From: Firmicutes bacterium UBA5286
Lineage (GTDB): Bacteria > Bacillota > Proteinivoracia > UBA4975
Length of the DNA stretch: 64,000 nt
Assembly (NCBI GenBank): GCA_002408465.1
Contig: DHSM01000004.1
Location: 20,356-84,355 of the forward strand
Direction of reading: 5' to 3'
This document shows, piece by piece, positions 51,721 through 59,386 of the stretch. How positions within the stretch are numbered: the first letter of the stretch is position 1; each line of letters starts with the position of its first letter. The position numbers and the translations under genes are program-made. The notes under the pieces are model-generated. The model had not been told where the DNA came from and searched no databases. It saw only the letters and a list, made by a program, of their open reading frames with translations.

Positions 51721-52577
51721 GCCCCTCCCTCCAGAGCGTCTTTTGGCATCTCTATGCGCAAATGGCAAAAACCGTCATCAACTGCATAGGTGACTGTGCC
51801 CTGCAAACGTCTGACTGTTTTGCGGATAATTGCAACCCCCTGGCCGCCTTTGCTCCCGACCTTGGTGGTAAAGCCCTCGGATTTCAGACCACTGTCCAAA
51901 TCAATGTCAGGGTCAAAAGTGTTAGTCACATCGAAAATGTATTTGTCTGAGTCCCCTGAAACTTTTAGTCCCACTCTCTTTTCTTCACCGGCTCCGGCTG
52001 CCGCCTGAATAGCGTTATCCAGGGCATTGGCCAGGACAGTAATGACCCCGACAATATTGACCTGGCTGCATCTAAGGGGCTCCAAACACTGGAGGCTGAC
52101 ATTGATAGACTTGTTTTGGGCCAGGGTGAGCTTAGTGTAAAGAAGCACGTCTAACTCTTTTAGCCCGCTGGAAACATTAATAATACCTTTATTCAGTACC
52201 CCCAGGTACGCATCCAAGTATTTCATAAGCTGGTCCACATTGCCCATTTGAGCCAGCCCTGAGATTACTGTAAGATGATTGTATAAATCATGACGGTACT
52301 GACGGTGAATGCGGTTTTGCTCCTCAATATGCTTCAGCCGCAACAATTCCACTTCTTGCTGGCGGGCGCACAGACTGTTTATATACAGCTGACGGATGAC
52401 AAATATCGAGGAAATGCACAATATCAGTATGCCAATGCCGATAATCAACAACAAATAAGTGGGATAAGGGGGGAAATCTCCAAACTCATTAAGTATGCAC
52501 CCGTATACCAGAATGGACATCAACAGCAACTGAACGCCGAAGAGAATTATCGCTGTCTTGTAATAATCCCGTCCCAA
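51717..52577 (-). CDS. agrC: GHKL-type sensor histidine kinase (AgrC-like)
   Basis: A 286-residue kinase starting with TTG 52577 after AAGGAAG. Two membrane helices (about 9-29 and 40-62) precede a SpoOB-like dimerisation region with the phospho-accepting His 96 in RHDLYNH, an N box NALDNAIQAA near 188, and a GQGVAII box near 246. This is the cytoplasmic part of an AgrC-type receptor, but with only two helices. The six-helix receptor part seems to be supplied by the gene just upstream. No response regulator is nearby. Confidence 0.83.
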   Translation of the reverse strand: MGRDYYKTAIILFGVQLLLMSILVYGCILNEFGDFPPYPTYLLLIIGIGILILCISSIFVIRQLYINSLCARQQEVELLRLKHIEEQNRIHRQYRHDLYNHLTVISGLAQMGNVDQLMKYLDAYLGVLNKGIINVSSGLKELDVLLYTKLTLAQNKSINVSLQCLEPLRCSQVNIVGVITVLANALDNAIQAAAGAGEEKRVGLKVSGDSDKYIFDVTNTFDPDIDLDSGLKSEGFTTKVGSKGGQGVAIIRKTVRRLQGTVTYAVDDGFCHLRIEMPKDALEGGA

Positions 52578-52580
52578 AGG

Positions 52581-53093
52581 CTACACTTCCTTGCCCTTAG
52601 TAACGAACAAGTTTATCTGCTTTCTGTAGAATATATACGCAAGCAGGAGAGAAACAAAGAGCTGCGGCAGAAAACAATGAAATTTCGCTGACAAGGATTC
52701 CTTATATATATTGATATCTACATTGCCTAAATAGCGCACGCCCATATTTATGAATTCAATCAGCAGATATATGGGGATGGCGAAGGATACTGCTGCCAAC
52801 AAACGCCAGAAGCTTGCGAGTTTGCATAAGTACAACATCGTTACAAGGATGACTAAGTACAATAAAACATGGAAGAGAAAGGGCAAGATGCGGATTTGAA
52901 AAAGCGCCGTAACCGTACCCATTATTAAGCCAGTCACTGCTGCGGGAACAGCCAGTTTCCACCACACCAGTTTTTCACCGGACAGGGAATATGCCAATGC
53001 CGTAATGGCAAAGGCTTCGGGGATTGAGAAGAGAAACCCTTTTACCAAATTTAATCCTGCTGCCTTAATCACTGGATCTATACCCGCCAACAT
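52581..53093 (-). CDS. Membrane protein, probable receptor subunit of the agr locus
   Basis: A 170-residue protein with five or six hydrophobic segments (about 12-30, 42-63, 68-90, 93-110 and 145-163) and no soluble domain. It ends 3 bases before the AgrC-like kinase and is the first gene of the operon. It looks like the detached sensor half of an AgrC receptor, which would make the autoinducer receptor a two-gene product. This is inference from topology and position; the sequence has no clear family signature. Confidence 0.6.
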   Translation of the reverse strand: MLAGIDPVIKAAGLNLVKGFLFSIPEAFAITALAYSLSGEKLVWWKLAVPAAVTGLIMGTVTALFQIRILPFLFHVLLYLVILVTMLYLCKLASFWRLLAAVSFAIPIYLLIEFINMGVRYLGNVDINIYKESLSAKFHCFLPQLFVSLLLAYIFYRKQINLFVTKGKEV

Positions 53094-53195
53094 GACGCAG
53101 CCCCCCTTATTCTATATCTTTGTCCCGGATAAGTAACATTCAACTACACCCCTGGTAATTCCTTCTTTTTCCCTTATGAAAATGGAAATTTTAAC

Positions 53196-53233
53196 AAATA
53201 ACAGGGCGCAGGAAAAACTTGCGCCTGTTATTT
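53196..53233. repeat. Terminator-like hairpin in a divergent region
   Basis: AAATAACAGGGCGCA and TGCGCCTGTTATTT pair closely across GGAAAAACT. Its position between divergent genes is odd for a terminator; it may be a leader structure for the agr operon. Confidence 0.45.
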
Positions 53234-53364
53234 CGATTGAAGTCCTAGAAGAAAGTGCTGATATGCCAGCCAACGCTGCCGCTGTTATCTCAGCCAAAAA
53301 TCACCCACCCTTTTCCCGCCAGAGTTGAGACTGAAATTTTCTAATAATTGGCCTTAACAATCAC

Positions 53365-53393
53365 TTGCCATCGCTGCCCTGCCCTGATAATAT
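53365..53393 (+). promoter_or_regulatory. Sigma-A-type promoter of the exporter operon
   Basis: TTGCCA (53365-53370), a 17-base spacer and TAATAT (53388-53393) with a TGn extension. It lies 80 bases before the chosen TTG start and rules out starts further upstream. Confidence 0.75.
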
Positions 53394-53472
53394 ACAGTTA
53401 ATGGCAGCAAATAAAACGCAAGAGGCTGCCGCAGTAAAGTATAGAACATTTTTTTACCGGGAGGGGTTGCCA

Positions 53473-54324
53473 TTGTTTAAGGTAAAGGACCTGAAGTTCC
53501 GGTATCCCAAAAGTGACGTATGTGCTGTCAATGGAGTAGATTTTGAGATTACTGACGGGGAAATCTTCGGTTTCCTCGGCCCCAGCGGCGCCGGCAAGAC
53601 CACAACTCAGCGCCTGCTGATCAAGCTGCTCAAGGGTTATGAGGGGGAAGTCCTCTACCAAGGCAAGCCCCTCACCGAGTATGGCGACGACTTCTACCAA
53701 GACATCGGCGTTTCCTTTGAGATGCCCATCTCCTTCTCCAAGCTGACGGCCCTGGAAAACCTGGAATTCTTCAAGCGCCTGTACAAGAACACCGTAGATG
53801 TGGAACCGCTCCTCAAGCGGGTGGGACTGTGGGAAGACCGTCATAAAAAAGCCGGCGAGTATTCCAAGGGCATGAAGATCCGCCTCAATTTTGTCCGCGC
53901 CCTCATCAACAAACCCAAAATCCTTTTCCTAGATGAACCTACCAACGGCATCGACCCCGTCAATGCCCAGATCATGAAGGACATGATCCGGGAATTCCGG
54001 GATGAAGGGGGAACAGTCTTCCTCACCAGCCATATCATGAGCGATGTGGACGAACTCTGCGACCGGGTAGCTTTCATCGTCAATGGCAAGCTCCAGGAAG
54101 AGGACACACCCCGCAATCTCAAGCTCAAGTATGGCAAACGCATCGTCAAGGTGGAATACCGGGAAAACGGAGACTTGGTCACTAAAGAATTTAGCATGGA
54201 GGCAATCAAGGAGCCGGAATTCCATGAGCTGCTCAGGACCAAAGATATCGAGACCATCCACAGCGGCGAAACTACCCTGCAGGATATCTTCATTAAAGTG
54301 ACTGGAGTCGCTCTCCATGGATAG
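53473..54324 (+). CDS. ABC transporter ATP-binding protein
   Basis: The start is TTG 53473 with GGGAGGGG upstream; the frame opens at 53365, but that is inside the promoter. About 283 residues with Walker A GPSGAGKTT near 35, signature YSKGMKIR near 131 and Walker B ILFLDEPTNGIDP near 153. The substrate-coupling loop and C-terminal tail are of the exporter type. It overlaps the first permease by 8 bases, making a three-gene exporter operon. Organisation resembles fluoroquinolone- or antibiotic-exporting ABC systems, but the substrate is not known. Confidence 0.92.
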   Translation: MFKVKDLKFRYPKSDVCAVNGVDFEITDGEIFGFLGPSGAGKTTTQRLLIKLLKGYEGEVLYQGKPLTEYGDDFYQDIGVSFEMPISFSKLTALENLEFFKRLYKNTVDVEPLLKRVGLWEDRHKKAGEYSKGMKIRLNFVRALINKPKILFLDEPTNGIDPVNAQIMKDMIREFRDEGGTVFLTSHIMSDVDELCDRVAFIVNGKLQEEDTPRNLKLKYGKRIVKVEYRENGDLVTKEFSMEAIKEPEFHELLRTKDIETIHSGETTLQDIFIKVTGVALHG

Positions 54325-55042
54325 ACTGGGAATATTGGTGGCAGGCGAACTGGACCGGCTGAAAAAGTACAATCTCTTTACCGCCCTTACTGTTGTCCTC
54401 CTCATGTGGCTGGCAATTGCCTGGCTGCTGGATGCTGAAGAGCTGAAACTGTTTGTCCCCCTTATTCTCCTCATGGACAGCACGATGATGACCATTGTCC
54501 TGGTAGGGGCCACCCTCTTTTATGAAAAGAAAGAGCATACCTTGAATTCCATCCTGGTCTCGCCGGTGCGGGAAGCTGAATACCTAATTTCTAAAATCAT
54601 CGTCGGCATCATCAATTCCTTGATTACCCTTGTTGCCCTATGGGCAATGGTCTATTTTCTCAAAGACATCTCCTTTAACTTTCTTCTTGTTGCAGGCGCA
54701 ATAATTGTCATCGCCGCTTTTCACACTCTGATAGGAATCTGGTTTTCTTATTACGCCAAAAACTTTTCTTCTCTGCTGGTTAATTTCATGATCTACGTCC
54801 TGGTCCTGGCAATGCCCTCGGTGCTTGCGGTTCTTGATATTATTGGCCCCAAGGCCGCCCGCTTCCTGATTGTGCTGCCTCCTGAGGCCTCCCTGATTCT
54901 GCTGCAAGCTGGCTTCCAGGAAGAGAAGCTCTGGAAAATAATATTCAGCTTTGTCTACCTTGTCGCCCTCTCCCTGGCAATCTATAAATTCGTCGTCAGG
55001 CCCAAACTCAACGAATACGCCATGCGGGAAACGGGGGTGTAG
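54317..55042 (+). CDS. ABC-2 type exporter permease 1
   Basis: A 241-residue permease with about six hydrophobic segments (about 20-38, 45-66, 90-112, 122-142, 155-175 and 208-226). The loop after helix 2 carries YEKKEHTLNSILVSPVRE, the coupling motif for the ATPase. It is coupled to the ATPase gene by an 8-base overlap, and the next permease starts 2 bases after its stop. Forms a heterodimer with permease 2. Confidence 0.87.
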   Translation: MDRLGILVAGELDRLKKYNLFTALTVVLLMWLAIAWLLDAEELKLFVPLILLMDSTMMTIVLVGATLFYEKKEHTLNSILVSPVREAEYLISKIIVGIINSLITLVALWAMVYFLKDISFNFLLVAGAIIVIAAFHTLIGIWFSYYAKNFSSLLVNFMIYVLVLAMPSVLAVLDIIGPKAARFLIVLPPEASLILLQAGFQEEKLWKIIFSFVYLVALSLAIYKFVVRPKLNEYAMRETGV

Positions 55043-55044
55043 CC

Positions 55045-55770
55045 ATGGTACTAACAATGCTGAAGCATGAGCTAAAGAATATTCTCCGGGAGAAAATGAC
55101 GGTGCTGATGTTGCTCTACCCCTTGATCCTCGGGGTCGTTGGCCGCGTTCTCATTAACCGGGAGATTGTCAGCGGCCAAGGTATTGGCCTTACAGCCATG
55201 CTGGTCACCTTGTTCTGCGGTTTCGCCTATGGCGCCATGAGCGGCTTCTCCCTGCTGGACGACCGGGACGATCAGGTCCTGGAGTCTATTCAGATTTCCC
55301 CTATCTCGGTCCACTGGTATATCTGGTTTAAAATCGGCTTTGCCTATGTTCTCGCCGTGATTGCAGGGGTCTTCGTCATTTGGTATACCGGCGCATTGGA
55401 ACTGGGCTTTGGCGACATCCTGCTCCTGGCTGCCCTGTCAGCCTTGCAGACCCCAATTGCTGCCTTCTTCATCAACGCCTTTGCCAATAACAAGGTTGAA
55501 GGCTTTGTCTCTATGAAGGGTATGGGCTTCACCATGGTCTTTCCCATTGCCGGTTTCTTTTTCCTGGACTGGGTGGAATGGTGTTTCGCCATCGCCCCCG
55601 CCCACTGGGTAGCTAAGGCTGTCCAATATTCCCTGTTGCAGCCGGCAATCGATGCCGGGCTCACTGCCATGAATCTAAACTTCTATCAATATGTGGTTCT
55701 TGGTTATGTCTATAACCTGCTCTTGGTGGCCGGGGCCTATTTCCTCTTCAGGAAAAATAACCAGCTGTAA
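55045..55770 (+). CDS. ABC-2 type exporter permease 2
   Basis: A 241-residue permease of the same length and topology as permease 1, but distinct in sequence; its coupling loop reads DDRDDQVLESIQISPISV. A paired permease arrangement with one ATPase is typical of fluoroquinolone-type exporters. It ends the operon and is followed by a strong hairpin terminator. Start ATG with GGGGGTG upstream. Confidence 0.87.
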   Translation: MVLTMLKHELKNILREKMTVLMLLYPLILGVVGRVLINREIVSGQGIGLTAMLVTLFCGFAYGAMSGFSLLDDRDDQVLESIQISPISVHWYIWFKIGFAYVLAVIAGVFVIWYTGALELGFGDILLLAALSALQTPIAAFFINAFANNKVEGFVSMKGMGFTMVFPIAGFFFLDWVEWCFAIAPAHWVAKAVQYSLLQPAIDAGLTAMNLNFYQYVVLGYVYNLLLVAGAYFLFRKNNQL

Positions 55771-55796
55771 TTACTGATTTTCCCCAATCAAGACTT

Positions 55797-55828
55797 AAAG
55801 GATCCCCAATATAATTGGGGATCCTTTT
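55797..55828 (+). terminator. Strong bidirectional terminator
   Basis: A 14-bp perfect stem (AAAGGATCCCCAAT with its complement), a 3-base loop and TTTT. It separates the exporter operon from the convergent CapA gene. Confidence 0.88.
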
Positions 55829-55840
55829 GCCTGCCAAGAG

Positions 55841-57496
55841 CTAATCTTCTGTCCTGTCCAGGGATAATCCCCTAATCCGGTTATACAAGTAGCTTTTTCT
55901 GTTCCCCTCCAGGATCACTGGCTGCATTCCCTGAATATAGGCAGGGTGTATGGTCATATCCAGCACTCCCCTTTTCGAAAGGGTAAACTCCAGGACCATG
56001 GATTCCTGGGTCTTGGGCAGGCGCTGGTCAAAGACAAAGTTGCCCAGGCTGTAAGCAATCACCCCCTGCTTGTAAAACTCGACTCCCTGCAGGACATGAG
56101 GGTGGTGGCCCAGGACCAAATCGGCGCCCGCGTCCACTGCTCCCCGGGCCAGAGCCTTTTGCTCCGTCGTGGGCTCGTCGGCATACTCCTTGCCCCAATG
56201 GAAAGAGGCAACAATTATGTCAACCTCATCTCGAAGGGCAGCGATATCTTCTGCTACATATTCCAGCCGAGCAGGGACCACTCCCGGCTCCTCCTCTGTC
56301 GCCTGCCAGCTGATGGGTTCCCGGGAATGGACAAACCACATTTCCGTGTAGGCGACAAAGCCGATTGTAATGCCATTGACCTCCATTATTACCGGTTTCC
56401 TTGCCTCATGAATATTCCGGCCGGCGCCGACGCCGGCAATGCTATTATCCGTCAGGATTGCCATTGTCTCCTGCATGCCCTCATGGTGGTAATCGAGAAT
56501 ATGGTTGTTGGCCAGGGACACCACATTAAATCCAGCGTAGGTAATTCCCGCAATGGCTTCCGGTGGCGCCTGAAACATATTAATAAATTTTCCCTTGCTG
56601 CCGATGGGACATTCCAGATTACAAAAGGCGAGATCCATTCCCCTCAGCAAGGGCGCAGCTTCCGCAAAAATCCATTCCCACCCCTTTTCTAAACCTGCCT
56701 TCTTTACATCCCGGTCCAGCATGACATCCCCCGCGGCCCCGAATTTAGCCTGGGCATGCCAAGGGTCCCAGTAAGCGTTGGCCGAAGACTGAAGATAACT
56801 AAGCAAATAATCCTCCTGCCCCCTTCCCACTAACTCCTGCAGCCGTTCCCGCCAGGTAAGGGGTCGTTTCCGCACTGTCAGCCGGCACTTTAGCGGGTAC
56901 TTGCTGGCCAACACCTCTGGCCCCCGAGGATCAATTCTATCCACTGCCAGCACCTGCAGGGCAGGCACCCGCCGCTGTAGGGGAATCAAGCCCAGAAGAG
57001 CATCGTCTGTGGCTACTAAGTCAATTACCTCTTTGGTAGGGAGATAGCTATGTTCAAACCAAAAGAAATCTTCCAGGGCCAGCTCCTCACTGATAAGCAC
57101 CTGCTCCGGCGATTGCGCCAGCAGATTCTCCAGCTCCTGCAAGGTGATTTCCTCCCGGGGATTAAGGCAACTTGCCACCACTGCTGCCACCACCTGCCCG
57201 ACTGTTTGCTGCTCGAAACCCTGCACCTCCTGCCCGGAGAGGTAGTAATCCAGCTCTCCCCTGGCCAGCTGCTCAGCTTCCCCCTCGCTTAGAGGCACAA
57301 TCTGCACCTCCCCGGCAAAATTGCTCAATATCGCCTCGGCCAAAGCCGGGCAGGGCGAATTCAAACCAATTCGAACTGGCCGGGGCTGCTCAGGGAAAAA
57401 GATAAGGCAAGCCACAGACAAGCAGCCAAGCAGGAAAATCAGGGTAAGAGAAACAGAAAGCATTCTCCTGCCGGCAAATGCTGTAAAGATAACCAT
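55841..57496 (-). CDS. CapA-family poly-gamma-glutamate-synthesis-like protein
   Basis: A 551-residue protein: an N-terminal membrane helix (about 12-32), an about 230-residue periplasmic-binding-like region, then a CapA metallophosphatase-like domain with GDVMLDRDV near 268, NLECPIGSKG near 303, SLANNHILDY near 331 and GHHPHVLQG near 475. CapA-type enzymes (PgsA) act in polyglutamate or capsule synthesis; many members have no assigned role. No capB/capC gene is near, so a link to polyglutamate is not shown. Ribosome site GGGGGAGG precedes the ATG. Confidence 0.85.
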   Translation of the reverse strand: MVIFTAFAGRRMLSVSLTLIFLLGCLSVACLIFFPEQPRPVRIGLNSPCPALAEAILSNFAGEVQIVPLSEGEAEQLARGELDYYLSGQEVQGFEQQTVGQVVAAVVASCLNPREEITLQELENLLAQSPEQVLISEELALEDFFWFEHSYLPTKEVIDLVATDDALLGLIPLQRRVPALQVLAVDRIDPRGPEVLASKYPLKCRLTVRKRPLTWRERLQELVGRGQEDYLLSYLQSSANAYWDPWHAQAKFGAAGDVMLDRDVKKAGLEKGWEWIFAEAAPLLRGMDLAFCNLECPIGSKGKFINMFQAPPEAIAGITYAGFNVVSLANNHILDYHHEGMQETMAILTDNSIAGVGAGRNIHEARKPVIMEVNGITIGFVAYTEMWFVHSREPISWQATEEEPGVVPARLEYVAEDIAALRDEVDIIVASFHWGKEYADEPTTEQKALARGAVDAGADLVLGHHPHVLQGVEFYKQGVIAYSLGNFVFDQRLPKTQESMVLEFTLSKRGVLDMTIHPAYIQGMQPVILEGNRKSYLYNRIRGLSLDRTED

Positions 57497-57555
57497 TCAA
57501 GCCCCCTCCCCCTTAGTTAACCTGCTAGTATGTATATGCCCGGGGAGGGGAAATA

Positions 57556-57711
57556 ATGGACAGCGGAACCATTACAAATAGTTTGGAGTACATCACTTCC
57601 CCTGCCAGCCGCTTGAAATTCAAAAATGTGCTGGAATTTGACGGTCGCTTTCATTACTGTTCATATATCTCCAAACCCGAATTTAGGCTCCTATCCACCA
57701 GAGTGGTCTAA
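57556..57711 (+). CDS. Possible 51-residue small protein
   Basis: An ATG with GGGGAGGGG about 6 bases upstream opens 51 codons reading MDSGTITNSLEYITSPASRL and on to a stop. It lies between the CapA gene and the toxin-antitoxin module and is followed by a terminator. No family is recognised, and it could be a chance frame. Confidence 0.35.
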   Translation: MDSGTITNSLEYITSPASRLKFKNVLEFDGRFHYCSYISKPEFRLLSTRVV

Positions 57712-57720
57712 TCCCATATA

Positions 57721-57748
57721 AAAAACGACATCACAGGATGTCGTTTTT
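57721..57748 (-). terminator. Terminator of the toxin-antitoxin operon
   Basis: AAAAACGACAT, a 6-base loop and ATGTCGTTTTT, with A/T tracts on both strands. Confidence 0.8.
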
Positions 57749-57774
57749 CTAATTCAGCGGGTTTAACCATTTTG

Positions 57775-58776
57775 TTATTGACTTATTTGCTCAAACAGAG
57801 TTTTCGAGTAAAATTCTATATCTGATGGATTTATCATCTCATGGCGTTTTTTTACTGCTTCAAAGTAATCCCCAATTAACTCCTTTGGAATAGGCCGGCT
57901 GGAGGAAGCAGAAATTGGCAGATCTCCCCTGGTCAATAACCACGGTTCCTCAGAATGAGTAAATCTCTCCAATATTTTCCCGCTATAGCAGCAGAAGTTT
58001 TTGATTATGCTATCAATTACCGCCTTTTCGAAAGTAGTTAACGCCGACTCATCACACTTATCAATGCTCTCAATGGAATCGAAGCGGTAAGTGCGATAAC
58101 GGAAATATGCCTCCCGATAAACTGGGCCATGAACCCAAGCCTCGCAGTCAACTGGAAAGAGAAAAACCTCTTTAAAGGCGTAATAAAACCCCTGAACATA
58201 ATATAACGCTTTTTGCAACGCAAGTGGGGTAATGTCTTCACATTTGCATAGCAAATAGTTAACGACTATGTCGATTTTAGCAAGGGAAGTGTTTGGAACG
58301 CCCAGCAATTCCTCCGTAGTGCGCTTACTCTTTTCATATGCGGTTGGTGACCTTAAGTTAGCTTTGTTTAGCTCTAATAGATCTAGGAAGGCATTAGGGT
58401 CATTAAAAATTCGTTGCAACATATCTGAGTACTGTTTTGTGGGCATATCACCGTCATAATACCTGCTAAAAGTCATTTCTCCCCAGCCTAAGAGCAAAGA
58501 TAGAGGACGCTTTCCGATATTATACTTTTTGGGTATTTTCATTATCCTTTCATGGGAGATAATCTCGTTCCGCTCTCGAAAGGCATCGTAAAGAGCTTTT
58601 AGATTATAATCTTCTACTTCTGCAACATAAACATCTTCACCGCATTCATTACATACTGCCTGCTTCCCATTGTATTCATAGGTTTCTCCCTTTAAGTCGT
58701 TTCTTAGTGTTACTGCCGACTCAAGATAACACACATCTTTTCTGCACGTTTCACAAAAAGTCACTCTTTCACCCAT
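57775..58776 (-). CDS. Panacea-domain antitoxin with MqsA-type zinc ribbon and HTH
   Basis: A 333-residue, AT-rich gene. The N-terminal zinc ribbon has Cys pairs at 8/11 and 42/45, as in MqsA. A helix-turn-helix region follows (about 75-125, with RPLSLLLGWGEMTFSRYYDG). The C-terminal Panacea/SocA (DUF4065) domain runs from about 165 to 325, with LALQKALYYVQGFYYAF and EAWVHGPVYREAYFRYR. Panacea domains neutralise diverse toxins, and the HTH should bind the operon's own promoter. It lies 40 bases after an MqsR-like toxin gene. Confidence 0.87.
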   Translation of the reverse strand: MGERVTFCETCRKDVCYLESAVTLRNDLKGETYEYNGKQAVCNECGEDVYVAEVEDYNLKALYDAFRERNEIISHERIMKIPKKYNIGKRPLSLLLGWGEMTFSRYYDGDMPTKQYSDMLQRIFNDPNAFLDLLELNKANLRSPTAYEKSKRTTEELLGVPNTSLAKIDIVVNYLLCKCEDITPLALQKALYYVQGFYYAFKEVFLFPVDCEAWVHGPVYREAYFRYRTYRFDSIESIDKCDESALTTFEKAVIDSIIKNFCCYSGKILERFTHSEEPWLLTRGDLPISASSSRPIPKELIGDYFEAVKKRHEMINPSDIEFYSKTLFEQISQ

Positions 58777-58815
58777 GATATTTTTCTCCCTCCTTGAATA
58801 AAAAAGTCCAATTAA

Positions 58816-59220
58816 CTACCTAAACAGGTACTCTACCGAATAGTTCCTCTTATGAAATGAAATAATTATTACACGTTTACTATCAGCGCAATTCACGATA
58901 TTAAATTTCAAGTAGATATCAACTAACCCCACTTCCCCATCGAAATTATACAAGTTTACTTGTGGACAAAAGACATACAAGTTCTCATATTCGTATCCTA
59001 TATTCCTATTTTGTTTTAAATGACAGAAATCCTCAGGTTTTATTTTTAAGATAATTTCTTTTTGCCTGGCTGAAGTAAGGTTATAACGATGAAAGAATTC
59101 AACATTCTCTCTGCGATTTTCGTTATTTGAAACTATGTATTTATCACGCCTGACACAATCTTGAATTATGTCTAGGATATTCTTAACCTGTTCTATTGTT
59201 TGCTTGAAGCATTCACTCAT
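58816..59220 (-). CDS. MqsR-like toxin
   Basis: The start is ATG 59220 with AAGGTGG upstream; an earlier in-frame start is less likely. The 134-residue product has a C-terminal half with the MqsR-type pattern: ILKIKPEDFCHL, NLYVFCPQVN and VDIYLKFNIVN, then IIISFHKRN. MqsR is a ribosome-independent mRNA interferase. The N-terminal half is extra compared with the 98-residue E. coli MqsR. Toxin first and antitoxin second is the usual mqsRA order. Confidence 0.75.
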   Translation of the reverse strand: MSECFKQTIEQVKNILDIIQDCVRRDKYIVSNNENRRENVEFFHRYNLTSARQKEIILKIKPEDFCHLKQNRNIGYEYENLYVFCPQVNLYNFDGEVGLVDIYLKFNIVNCADSKRVIIISFHKRNYSVEYLFR

Positions 59221-59328
59221 TACATCACCACCTTGATGCGATGATATCATTATTATATGCGCATTGTCAAATATTATGCATCATTTGATTCATTCTATCC
59301 AGGTTATACTCACAATTTCTGCATTAGC

Positions 59329-59357
59329 AAAGACACCGGCATCAACCGGTGTCTTAC
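59329..59357. terminator. Hairpin between the DUF362 gene and the toxin
   Basis: AAAGACACCGG, a 6-base loop and CCGGTGTCTT, followed by ACTATTT. It probably ends the DUF362 transcript on the minus strand and marks the right edge of the AT-rich island. Confidence 0.6.
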
Positions 59358-59386
59358 TATTTATAGATGAAAACGCACATATAGCT

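Larger units (their letters stand above)
53094..53472. other. Divergent intergenic region
   Basis: Between the agr operon and the exporter operon. It holds a terminator-like hairpin (53196-53233) and the exporter promoter at 53365-53393. No gene is supported. Confidence 0.5.

Noticed and set aside
53112..53297. A 61-codon minus-strand frame upstream of the agr operon
   Set aside because: It contains the terminator-like hairpin and has no good ribosome site; no family resemblance.
57719..59360. Toxin-antitoxin island as part of a phage or integrative element
   Set aside because: It is AT-rich and bounded by hairpins, but there is no integrase, structural or mobilisation gene around it.
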